Shown in pieces: positions 5,101 to 12,748 of a DNA stretch of 14,326 nt. How positions within the stretch are numbered: the first letter of the stretch is position 1; each line of letters opens with the position of its first letter. The position numbers were made by a program, and so were the translations under genes. This DNA is from Deltaproteobacteria bacterium (GTDB lineage Bacteria; Desulfobacterota; DSM-4660; Desulfatiglandales; Desulfatiglandaceae), in the NCBI GenBank assembly GCA_021159525.1, contig JAGHEC010000197.1, positions 1-14,326 on the forward strand. The letters are read 5' to 3'. The notes beneath the pieces are model-generated. The model ran no database searches, was not told where the DNA came from, and was given only the letters and a program-made list of their open reading frames with translations.

Positions 5101-7149
5101 ATGGCGACAGAAGAAGTCAAAAGTAAGGTGGTTGCAGTTAAAAAGAAGGCTGCCCAGCCCCCCAAGCCTGAAGATCTGGCTCTGGACCTGGCAAGCCAGG
5201 AGATGATTGCGAGGTCGAGGGAGATGGAGGTCGAGACCATCTTCGATCGGGCTCAGAGCATGAAGCCCTGTAACATAGGGGCACAGGGAACCTGTTGTAA
5301 AAATTGTTCACAGGGGCCTTGTCGGCTGCCTCTGCCCAAAGGCGGGATTCAGGGCAAGGATACGCGGAAGGGGTTGTGCGGCGCGACAGCGGAGACGATT
5401 GCCGCCAGGAACTTTGCCCGTATGGTCGCAGGTGGAGCTGCTGCCCATTCTGACCATGGCCGTGGCGTTGCGGAGACCTTCCTGGCTGCTGCGCGCAAAG
5501 AAACCGACGATTACCATATTAAAGATACCAAGAAGCTCCTGGAGATTGCCCCGGACTTCGGCGTGGAGACGACTGTAGAGGGAGAAAACGGAGAGATACT
5601 GGATCGCGATATTGATGAGATCGCCGTGGAAGTGGCAGAAAACGCCTTGGCTCAGTGGGGACAGCAGGAGGGCGAGGTCTGCACGATCAGAAGGGCCCCG
5701 GCCAAGCGCTATGAGCTGTGGAAGAAACTGGGCGTGGCGCCGAGGGGGATCGACCGCGAGATCGTGGAGATTATGCACCGGACCCATATCGGGGTGGATC
5801 AGCATTATGAAAATCTGGTGGAGCAGTGCAGCCGGGCCGCGATTGCCGATGGTTGGGGCGGTTCCATGATAGCCACGGACCTGCAGGATGTCCTGTTTGG
5901 CTGCCCTTACCCCGTCAAGAGTCAGGCCAATCTTGGCGTTTTAAAGGAAGACCATGTCAACATCGTGATCCACGGCCATGAGCCGCTCTTGAGCGAGATG
6001 ATCGTGCAGGCGGCCGAACTCCCGGAGATGGTGGAGTTAGCCAAGTCAAAGGGCGCCGAGGGGATCCAGTTGAGCGGGATCTGCTGTACGGCCAATGAAC
6101 TTTTGATGAGGCATGGAATACCACTGGCCGGGAATTTTTTGCAGCAAGAGCTGGCCATTGTCACAGGTGCGGTAGACGCCATGGTGGTGGACGTACAGTG
6201 CATTATGGAGAATATCGCAAGTGTGGCACAGTGTTTCCACACCAAGGTGATTACCACCAACCCCAGGGCCAGGATCGCGTCGGGCGAAACCATCCACATC
6301 GAATTTGATGAACACACGGCCTTTGAAGACGCCAAGAAAATCGTCCGGGTCGGGATTGAGAACTTCCCCAATCGGGAGAAGGAGGTTATTATCCCGGACC
6401 AAACGAGTGACCTGATTGCGGGCTTTAGCTACGAGGCCGTCAACTATCACCTGGGCGGGACCTTCCGGGGATCTTACGTGACCCTCAACGACAACATTAT
6501 AAACGGCCGCATACGGGGTATCGGCGGCGTGGTTGGGTGAAACAACGCCCGTACCTCGCTGGATGCGGGGCATGTCGCCGTTGTCAAAGAATTGATCAAG
6601 CATGATGTGATTGTACTGACCACGGGGTGCAATGCCATTGCCTGTGCCAAGGCAGGGCTCCTTACCCCGGAATCGGCTGCTGTGTATTGCGGACCCGGCC
6701 TGGCCGAGGTCTGTGAAACCGTGGGCATCCCGCCGGTATTGCACATGGGGTCCTGCGTGGACAACAGCCGGATCCTGATGGCTGCCACCGAGGTGGTGAA
6801 GGCCGGGGGCCTGGGGGAGGACATCAGCGATGTCCCGGTTGCCGGTTCAGCGCCCGAGTGGATGAGCGAAAAGGCCATCAGCATCGGACATTACTTTGTA
6901 ACCGCCGGCGTGTATACGGTCTTCGGCGTCACCATGCCCGTGAGCGGGTCGCCGGTATTCGAAGACTACCTGTATAACAAACTCGAAGGGCTCTATGGCG
7001 GTATGTGGGATCTGGAGGTGGATCCGATCAAGCACGCCCACAAGATGATTGCCCATATCGATAAGAAGCGGAAGGCCCTCGGAATCGATAAGGCCCGCGA
7101 GAGGGTCCTCATGGATATGGCCGACCGGCAGAAGCTGGAGGCGGCGTAA
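5101..7149 (+). CDS. acsA: Ni-CO dehydrogenase catalytic subunit with in-frame TGA, probable selenoprotein
   Basis: The full frame (682 residues reading through TGA 6538-6540) is a cooS/acsA-type Ni-CODH that interconverts CO2 and CO and supplies CO to AcsB. N-terminal cysteines fit the D-cluster (C57, C65) and B-cluster (C66, C69, C74, C93). C-cluster ligands are visible: a His in IHGHEP (about 293), Cys in GICC (328/329), C367 in DVQC, C510 in TTGC and C552 in GSCVDN. The TGA is codon 480, in GGVVG-TGA-NNAR, where the family has GCNN. The distance from C367 (113) and to C510 (30) equals that between Cys333, Cys446 and Cys476 of Carboxydothermus CODH-II (numbering from memory). A SECIS-like stem-loop follows. 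Selenocysteine insertion is therefore the favoured reading. Without readthrough the 479-aa product would lack essential ligands. Start ATG 5101 follows AGAGGAGGAA. A mutation or base error of TGT/TGC is the alternative. Confidence 0.88.
6538..6540 (+). other. In-frame TGA, probable selenocysteine codon of acsA (codon 480)
   Basis: Codons before it read Gly-Gly-Val-Val-Gly and those after it Asn-Asn-Ala-Arg, so the TGA replaces the invariant cysteine of the GCNN C-cluster motif. The same frame stays open to TAA at 7147-7149 with conserved sequence throughout. Cys-for-Sec exchange at a conserved cysteine is the classic signature of a selenoprotein. Confidence 0.75.
6542..6584 (+). promoter_or_regulatory. 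SECIS-like stem-loop immediately downstream of the in-frame TGA
   Basis: The upper stem pairs 6550-6559 (CGUACCUCGC) with 6565-6574 (GCGGGGCAUG): nine pairs including two G-U, plus one A-C mismatch. The apical loop is UGGAU (6560-6564). A lower stem pairs ACAACG (6542-6547) with CGUUGU (6579-6584). The loop begins 19 nt after the TGA and has G at its second position. Both fit the commonly used bacterial SECIS rules (loop about 16-37 nt from UGA, a G in the first two loop bases). Confidence 0.65.
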
Positions 7150-7186
7150 ATCGAAATACACCTCTTAAGAAGGGAGGACATGCAAG

Positions 7187-9403
7187 ATGTCAAAATTAGT
7201 AGCATTTGCTGCCATTCAGGGCGCTTACAATATTGTATCCAAGGTTGAAGGAAAGTATCAGCAGGCCCTTGAAACCTATGGCGGAAGCCAGAAGCTGGAA
7301 TTTCCCAATACCGCTTATTACCTGCCTATTATCTATTCCCTTACCGGGATCAAGGTCACGGACCTGGATTCTGCAAGACGACCCCTCGAGTTTGCGCGGA
7401 GCCTGTTGCCCCCGCACGTCAAAAGGACCTGTCATCTCCCCTATTTGGGACCCCTGCTGGACGCAGGCATGGCCGCTATCTTCGCTGAAGAGATCTTTGA
7501 GGCCATCCGGTATGTGGAAGACCCTGATTTCTATCAGCCCGAGGTCGAAGACCCGGATGTGGACAACGGCAAGATCTGGCTGGGCGCCGCAGACGACGCC
7601 ATCATGCGAAAGCGGGGCGTGGAATTCGTGGACGGGACGGCGCCCGGGTTTGCGGCCATCGTGGGTGCGGCCCCGGATTCGGCCACTGCTAAAAAGATGG
7701 CCGAAGAGTATCAGCTCAAGACTATTTATGTGTTCATGGCGGCCAATCAGAACGGGACCACCTTTGCGGAACAGCTCGTGAAGGAGAAGGTACAGATCGG
7801 TTGGAACACCCGTCTGGTACCCTTTGGACCCGATATATCGTCCGCGGTCTTTGCCCTGGGCTTTGCGAACCGGGCGGGCATGTCATTCGGGGGGGTTCAG
7901 CCGGGCGACTACAAGAAGATGCTGGCCTATCAGAAAAACCGGATCTTCGCATTTGTAAATGCCCTGGGCGAGGTGAATGCCGAGTGGGCCGCCAATGCGG
8001 GCGGATGCGTGAACTGGGGGTTCCCCACGATCGCCGACACGGACATTCCGGAGATCCTGCCCACCGGCGTGTGTACCTACGAGCACGTGGTGGCCAATGT
8101 GGGCTACGACGAGATGCCGCAGAAATCTATCGAGATCCGCGGTCTCAAGGTCAACATCACGGAGATTGATATCCCGCTGGCCTATGGTCCCGCATTCGAG
8201 GGCGAGCGGGTCCGGAAAGGCGACCTCTACATAGAGATGGGCGGAGGCAAGACCCAGTGCACCGAGTTGTGCAAGATGGCCGATATGAAGGAGATCGAGG
8301 ACGGCAAGGTGATCGTGGTAGGGCCGGATGTGACCGACTGCAAGAAGGGCGACAAACTGCCCTTGGGGATATTTGTGCAGGTGGCCGGCCGCGAGATGGA
8401 GGCTGACTTCGAGCCCATTCTGGAGCGTCAGATCCATCACTTGATCAACTATGCCCAGGGCGTGATGCACATCGGCCAGCGCGACATCTCTTGGATTCGT
8501 GTTGGGGAAGCGGCCTTTGAGAAGGGGTTTACCCTCAAGGATATCGGGACCATCCTGCATGCCAAGTTCCATCAGGACTTCGGGAGCATCCTGGACAAGG
8601 TACAGGTAACCCTGTACACCAACAAGGAAGATGTGGACAAGCTCACCAAGACGGCACGGGCAGAATATAAGACCAGAGACGAGCGGGTGGAGAGCATGAC
8701 CGACGAGACCACGGAAACCTTCTATTCATGCACCCTGTGCCAGTCATTTGCGCCCAGTCATGTGTGCGTGGTGAGCCCGGAGCGTACAGGGCTCTGCGGG
8801 GCCTACAACTGGATGGACTGCAAGGCCTCGTATGAGATCAATCCGACCGGACCCAATCAGCCCGTGAAAAAGGGCGAGGTCCTGGACCCGGTCCTGGGTC
8901 AGTTCAAAGGGGTGAACGAGTTTGTGTACAAGGCCTCAAGGCAGACGGTTGATCATTATAACTTCTACAGCGTGGTACATGACCCCATGACCACGTGCGG
9001 ATGCTGCGAATGCATCTGCGCGGTCCTGCCCGGGTGCAACGGCGTCATGACGGTCCACCGGGATTACTCCGGCGAGACCCCGTGCGGCATGAAGTTCACG
9101 ACCCTGGCCGGCGTGATCGGGGGCGGACAGTCTACCCCTGGATTTGTCGGTCATGGCAAGTTCAATATCACCCAGCGCAAGTTCATCATTGGCGATGGGG
9201 GGCTCCTGCGCATGGTCTGGATGCCCAAATCTCTGAAAGAAGAGATCAAGGAGCGCCTGGACAAACGGGCTGCGGAAATGGGGGTCCCGGATCTTTATGA
9301 TAAGATCGCAGATGAGACCGTTGGCACGGACGAGGAATCGGTCTTGGCGTTTCTCAAGGAAAAAGACCATCCCGCGCTGAAGATGGACCCGATCGTCGGG
9401 TAG
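7187..9403 (+). CDS. acsB: Acetyl-CoA synthase (CODH/ACS alpha subunit)
   Basis: The 738-aa protein joins a methyl group from the corrinoid protein, CO from AcsA and CoA into acetyl-CoA at the Ni-Ni-[4Fe-4S] A-cluster. Its length matches full bacterial AcsB (about 729 aa), including the N-terminal CODH-contacting domain that archaeal CdhC lacks. The A-cluster ligands are all present: C515, C518, C527 and C537 in CTLC...HVC...GLCG for the [4Fe-4S] cluster, and the C604-G605-C606 motif for the distal nickel. They sit at a constant offset of 9 from the Moorella residues as I remember them. The start ATG at 7187 follows AGGGAGGA (7171-7178); an ATG at 7180 is out of frame. It is 37 nt after acsA. 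It ends in TAG. Confidence 0.97.
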   Translation: MSKLVAFAAIQGAYNIVSKVEGKYQQALETYGGSQKLEFPNTAYYLPIIYSLTGIKVTDLDSARRPLEFARSLLPPHVKRTCHLPYLGPLLDAGMAAIFAEEIFEAIRYVEDPDFYQPEVEDPDVDNGKIWLGAADDAIMRKRGVEFVDGTAPGFAAIVGAAPDSATAKKMAEEYQLKTIYVFMAANQNGTTFAEQLVKEKVQIGWNTRLVPFGPDISSAVFALGFANRAGMSFGGVQPGDYKKMLAYQKNRIFAFVNALGEVNAEWAANAGGCVNWGFPTIADTDIPEILPTGVCTYEHVVANVGYDEMPQKSIEIRGLKVNITEIDIPLAYGPAFEGERVRKGDLYIEMGGGKTQCTELCKMADMKEIEDGKVIVVGPDVTDCKKGDKLPLGIFVQVAGREMEADFEPILERQIHHLINYAQGVMHIGQRDISWIRVGEAAFEKGFTLKDIGTILHAKFHQDFGSILDKVQVTLYTNKEDVDKLTKTARAEYKTRDERVESMTDETTETFYSCTLCQSFAPSHVCVVSPERTGLCGAYNWMDCKASYEINPTGPNQPVKKGEVLDPVLGQFKGVNEFVYKASRQTVDHYNFYSVVHDPMTTCGCCECICAVLPGCNGVMTVHRDYSGETPCGMKFTTLAGVIGGGQSTPGFVGHGKFNITQRKFIIGDGGLLRMVWMPKSLKEEIKERLDKRAAEMGVPDLYDKIADETVGTDEESVLAFLKEKDHPALKMDPIVG

Positions 9404-9509
9404 TGGAATAGAGAAAATTCATTTTTGGACCCGGCCAGACGCAGATCGCGCAAGGCGCCGGCCTGAGGCGGATGCGTCGCACCGGGTTCTCACAGATGAG
9501 GAGTAGATT
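9404..9509 (+). other. acsB-acsC intergenic region with a long RNA hairpin
   Basis: At 9427-9489 an outer stem pairs GGACCCGG with CCGGGTTC. A 3-nt internal loop follows, then an inner 6-bp stem pairs GACGCA (9438-9443) with TGCGTC (9473-9478), capped by a GC-rich self-complementary segment. There is no T-tract, so it is not a typical terminator. It ends about 8 nt before the GAGGAG ribosome binding site of acsC. Confidence 0.55.
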
Positions 9510-10853
9510 ATGGGATTAACTGGAATTCAGATATTTAAGCTGTTGCCTAAAACGAACTGCGGGGAGTGCGGGGTGCCTACCTGTCTTGCCTTTGCCATGA
9601 ATCTGGCCGCGGGCAAGGCGGAGCTGGACAGTTGCCCGTATGTGTCGGATGAGGCCAGGGCCCAGTTGGCAGAGGCCTCTGCGCCCCCGATTCGGCCCAT
9701 GACCATAGGGGCCGGCACAAGGGCGTTTAAGACCGGCGGCGAGACGGTTATGTTTCGGCATGAGAAGACGTTTTGCAACCCCACCGGCATAGGGGCCCTG
9801 GTTTCATCGGACATGGATCCGGCTGCGTTGGACAAGAAGTTAAAAGAGTGGAACGCCCTCCAATATGAAAGGGTGGGCCTGAACCTGAGACCTGAGCTGG
9901 TGGCCCTTAAGGATGTGGGCGACGCAGATGCATTTGCGGCTGCTGCCAAGAAGATTGCGTCCGAGAGCGAGTTCGGTCTGGTGCTCATGACGGAAAATGT
10001 CGATGCTATGAAGGCAGCGGTCGAGACCTGCGCGTTTAAAAGACCCCTGCTGTATGCCGCGACCGCGGCCAACGCCGAAGATATGGGCAACCTGGCCAAG
10101 GAAAAGGGACTCCCGCTTGCGGTCAAGGCCGGGAATATGGATGAACTGGTGGAACTCAGCGACAAACTGACCGGAATGGGCCTTAAGGATCTGGTACTCG
10201 ATTCCGGGGCCAGAGAACTCAAGCAGGTCTTTCAGGATCAGGTGGCCATCCGCCGGGCCGCGCTCAAGGCAGGGAACAAGTCGGTGGGATTCCCCACCAT
10301 AGCATTTCCGTGCGAGATGGCGGGCAATCTGGACATGGAGACCCTCATCGCGTCCCTGCTGATCGCCAAATATGCCGGGATCGTGATCCTGTCAGATTTC
10401 AAGGGCGAAAGCCTCTTCCCGCTTCTCTTGGAGCGGCTTAATATCTACACTGATCCGCAGCGGCCCATGACGGTTACTGAGGGGATTTATGAAATCGGCG
10501 CGCCGGATGAGAACTCCCCGGTCCTGGTGACCACCAATTTCTCGTTGACCTACTTTATTGTGAGCGGTGAGATTGAGGGGAGCCGGGTCCCAAGCTGGCT
10601 GTTGATTTTGGATACTGAGGGTTTGTCTGTCATGACCGCGTGGGCGGCCGGCAAGTTCTCCGGAGATGTGGTCGGAATGTTTGTGAAGAAGTCCGGCATT
10701 GCGGACAAGGTAAAACACAGAAAGATCATCATCCCGGGCTATGCGGCGTCCATCAGCGGCGAAATGGAGGAGGAACTCCCCGACTGGGAGATCCTGATCG
10801 GTCCCAGAGATGCGTCTTTGATACCCAAGTATCTGAAAGACATGGCAACGTAA
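9510..10853 (+). CDS. acsC: Corrinoid iron-sulfur protein large subunit (CODH/ACS gamma subunit)
   Basis: The 447-aa subunit binds the corrinoid cofactor and a low-potential [4Fe-4S] cluster that reactivates cobalt to Co(I). The N-terminal cluster motif is clear: C17, C20, C25 and C42 in TNCGECGVPTC...SCPY. Residues about 60-320 match the TIM-barrel that contacts AcsE and AcsD, and the C-terminal part (about 325-447) the corrinoid-binding domain. The length equals that of Moorella AcsC (about 446). The ATG follows GATGAGGAG. It lies 106 nt after acsB, a longer gap than elsewhere in the operon, holding the hairpin at 9427-9489. Confidence 0.96.
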   Translation: MGLTGIQIFKLLPKTNCGECGVPTCLAFAMNLAAGKAELDSCPYVSDEARAQLAEASAPPIRPMTIGAGTRAFKTGGETVMFRHEKTFCNPTGIGALVSSDMDPAALDKKLKEWNALQYERVGLNLRPELVALKDVGDADAFAAAAKKIASESEFGLVLMTENVDAMKAAVETCAFKRPLLYAATAANAEDMGNLAKEKGLPLAVKAGNMDELVELSDKLTGMGLKDLVLDSGARELKQVFQDQVAIRRAALKAGNKSVGFPTIAFPCEMAGNLDMETLIASLLIAKYAGIVILSDFKGESLFPLLLERLNIYTDPQRPMTVTEGIYEIGAPDENSPVLVTTNFSLTYFIVSGEIEGSRVPSWLLILDTEGLSVMTAWAAGKFSGDVVGMFVKKSGIADKVKHRKIIIPGYAASISGEMEEELPDWEILIGPRDASLIPKYLKDMAT

Positions 10854-10859
10854 AGTTGA

Positions 10860-10937
10860 GGCCAGGGTTTGGAGCTCGGATACCCCGGGGTGTTGGGCTT
10901 CTTCCTGGCCCGCAGGCAACAAGAGACCTTGGTCTCT
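10860..10937 (+). other. Two consecutive hairpins between acsC and acsE
   Basis: GGCCAGG (10860-10866) pairs with CCTGGCC (10904-10910) and encloses the palindrome ACCCCGGGGT (10882-10891). A second hairpin pairs AGAGACC (10922-10928) with GGTCTCT (10931-10937). Neither is followed by a T-tract. They may set mRNA stability or translation of acsE, but that is inference. Confidence 0.5.
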
Positions 10938-10951
10938 GAAGAAACCATAAA

Positions 10952-10969
10952 AGAGGGAGTGTGTCCATG
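10952..10969 (+). promoter_or_regulatory. Ribosome binding site deciding the acsE start
   Basis: AGAGGGAG (10952-10959) lies 7 nt before ATG 10967. An in-frame GTG at 10961 is too close to this site, and family members begin MLIIGE-like, matching the ATG. Confidence 0.7.
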
Positions 10970-11851
10970 TTATTGATCGGAGAAAATCTGAATGTTATCA
11001 ACAAGGTGATTGGCAAGGCCTTTAAGGAAAAAGATCCGGGCCCTATTGCCGCAGAGGCCAAGCGCCAAAAGGAAAAAGGGATGGACTGGATCGACATCAA
11101 CTTGGGACCTGCCAGGAAAGGCGGTCCTGAACTCATCGAGTTCGTCGTCAAGACCGTCCAGGAAGCCATTGGGGATACGCCCCCGCTATGTCTCGATACC
11201 TCGAATATTGAGGCCATGGAAGCGGGTCTTGCCGTTCACAAAGGCAAGGCCATTATTAATTCCATCATGTGTCGTCCCGAACGGTACGAGAAGATGATCC
11301 CCTTAGCGGTGAAGTACAAAGCCAGCATGATCGCCCTCATGTGGGGTCCGGAAGGGCTTCCGAGAGACGAGCACGAGCGGGGCGCCCTGGCTGCGGAATT
11401 GATCTACGCCGCCAACGAGGCAGGCGTTCCCAACGAGGACATCTTCGTGGACGGTATTGTTACCCCGGTGAATATCCAGCAGCCGCAGGCAATCAGCCTG
11501 CTCGCATTTCAGGAGATGCTTCAGGATATGTTCCCGGGCGTCAAGTCTACGTGCGGTCTTTCCAATATTTCCAATGGGCCGCCGGACCACCTTCGACCAA
11601 TCCTGAATCAGACATATATGGTCATGCTGGAGCGGAAAGGCATGTATTCCTGTATCGCCGATGCCTACGACGATCAATTGATAGCCATTGCCCGGGGCAA
11701 GCGGCCCGATGTGGTGGAAATTATTCACAAGGTCATGGATGGCGAGGCGGTGGATACGGCCTCCCTTTCAAAGGAGTTGCTCGATTACTACAAGACGGCA
11801 AGGGTTATCTTAGGTGAGACCCTTTATTCGGATTCGTGGCTTGAACTGTAA
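10967..11851 (+). CDS. acsE: Methyltetrahydrofolate:corrinoid iron-sulfur protein methyltransferase
   Basis: The 294-aa enzyme transfers the N5-methyl group of methyl-tetrahydrofolate to Co(I) of the AcsC/AcsD protein, linking the methyl branch to acetyl-CoA synthesis. It is a pterin-binding TIM-barrel. The opening MLLIGENLNV, DINLGPARKGG, LCLDTSN, INS and CGLSNISNG match family motifs; in Moorella AcsE the Asp and Asn of the LDS and LSN motifs bind the pterin. Moorella AcsE has about 262 residues; the extra length here lies mainly near the C-terminus, in the segment from IARGKRPDVVE to LSKELLDYY. It is the last gene of the operon and is followed by a strong terminator. Confidence 0.95.
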   Translation: MLLIGENLNVINKVIGKAFKEKDPGPIAAEAKRQKEKGMDWIDINLGPARKGGPELIEFVVKTVQEAIGDTPPLCLDTSNIEAMEAGLAVHKGKAIINSIMCRPERYEKMIPLAVKYKASMIALMWGPEGLPRDEHERGALAAELIYAANEAGVPNEDIFVDGIVTPVNIQQPQAISLLAFQEMLQDMFPGVKSTCGLSNISNGPPDHLRPILNQTYMVMLERKGMYSCIADAYDDQLIAIARGKRPDVVEIIHKVMDGEAVDTASLSKELLDYYKTARVILGETLYSDSWLEL

Positions 11852-11875
11852 CGATTCACTATTGGACGTGAAATG

Positions 11876-11922
11876 GGCCTTCCCGGAGCGGCCTGAGCGC
11901 CGTGCGGGAGGGCCTATTTTTT
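11876..11922 (+). terminator. Intrinsic terminator of the CODH/ACS operon
   Basis: GGCCTTCCCG (11876-11885) pairs with CGGGAGGGCC (11905-11914) with one G-U pair, then TATTTTTT. It lies 25 nt after the acsE stop. Confidence 0.9.
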
Positions 11923-11935
11923 CAAGGAAGGAACT

Positions 11936-12279
11936 TATCAGCTCAATACTTGGGGGGATAACGGTGGACGTAGTGGCGGGGCAGGAGGATTTTTCTTCCG
12001 CTTCGGGCCTCCGGGCTGGACTCTTCAGTGACTTATCTGCGGGGGACACCCGCCTGCCAAGGCCAATTGAGCGTTCTTGCCAAGACTTTCGTCCCGTGAA
12101 TCTGCAATGGCAGAAGGAAGTAACATGGGTAACAAGGCAATGGCGGGCAGGCTTGCCCCTTTGGCATTCCCGCATTCGTCGAGCTGCGGCTTCCCCCACT
12201 GATAAGTCACAAAGATACGGCGCCCTCCCGGCAGTCGCGTCAGAAAAACCCTTCTGCCCCCATTTATTGAGCTGTTACA
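11936..12279 (+). repeat. Dispersed inverted-repeat element, copy C (full length, short form)
   Basis: This copy of about 344 bp begins TATCAGCTCAATACTTGGGG and ends CCATTTATTGAGCTGTTACA. The two ends are imperfect terminal inverted repeats (core CAGCTCAATA). TA beside both ends could be a target duplication or part of the element. The interior includes GCGGGGGACACCCGC, CTGCCAAGGCCAATTGAGCG and GTGACTTATC, all shared with copies B and D. It lacks the hairpin modules of copies A and B. Open frames inside it are not conserved in reading frame between copies, so no gene is called. Confidence 0.85.
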
Positions 12280-12394
12280 AAAATCCTTTGTGTGCTTTGT
12301 GCCTTTGTGTGAGATATTTTGGTTGCGGCCATCCGCCTTGAGAAGTTTGTGAAATGGTACCGCAAAAGAGCGACGCCGGCAATCGGTAAAACGC

Positions 12395-12440
12395 AACCCG
12401 TAAATCCCAGGGCGGCCAAAAGGCCCTGCCGCGGGTTTTT
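12395..12440 (+). terminator. Terminator-like hairpin upstream of the porin gene
   Basis: The outer stem pairs AACCCG (12395-12400) with CGGGTT (12432-12437), and the inner stem pairs CAGGGC (12408-12413) with GCCCTG (12423-12428). A run of T ends at 12440. No gene precedes it on this strand after acsE, whose own terminator lies 470 bp upstream. Confidence 0.55.
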
Positions 12441-12563
12441 CATTGACTTTTGACCTGAGCCGGCGTACATGTATGCCCAATGTGTGGGCAAGGGATAGCG
12501 CTGGACCATTCCGGCGGGGATTCCTTGAGACCCTGAAAAATGCTCTGAATATGAGAAAACTGC

Positions 12564-12592
12564 TTGACATTTCTTTAATAAGTTGTTAAAGA
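12564..12592 (+). promoter_or_regulatory. Candidate promoter of the porin gene
   Basis: A perfect TTGACA (12564-12569) is followed after 17 nt by TAAAGA (12587-12592), a poor -10. The position, about 160 nt before the start codon, is plausible. Confidence 0.35.
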
Positions 12593-12748
12593 GACCTCTC
12601 GGAAGCAGTGGCGGCGTTTTATCCGACAGCTTATGTGTAGAGCCGCTTAAATCCAGACAGAAAGGAGGCGATGGTTTTTATTTTTGTTTCAAGAGTCACT
12701 CGGTTGAGAAGAAAGATGAACTTACACATTTCTTAGGAGGAAAGAGTA

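Larger units (their letters stand above)
12280..12748 (+). other. Porin upstream region, no gene recognised
   Basis: This 470-bp stretch holds a short CTTTGTG-type tandem motif (12286-12312), a terminator-like hairpin with no upstream gene (12395-12440), a candidate promoter (12564-12592) and a 150-nt leader. I recognise no RNA family and no convincing ORF. Confidence 0.45.

Noticed and set aside
6538..6592. Two separate CODH genes or a frameshifted pseudogene.
   Set aside because: Both parts are in the same frame, no bases are missing, the motif spacing across the TGA matches intact CODH, and no promoter or ribosome binding site precedes the second part.
11814..12341. A 175-codon plus-strand frame and a minus-strand counterpart across copy C.
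   Set aside because: They cross the acsE terminator and the repeat and have no family resemblance; other repeat copies break the frame.
12360..12440. Cyclic-di-GMP or another known riboswitch before the porin gene.
   Set aside because: A few fragments such as ACGCAA recall the motif, but the conserved core and paired regions are not present.
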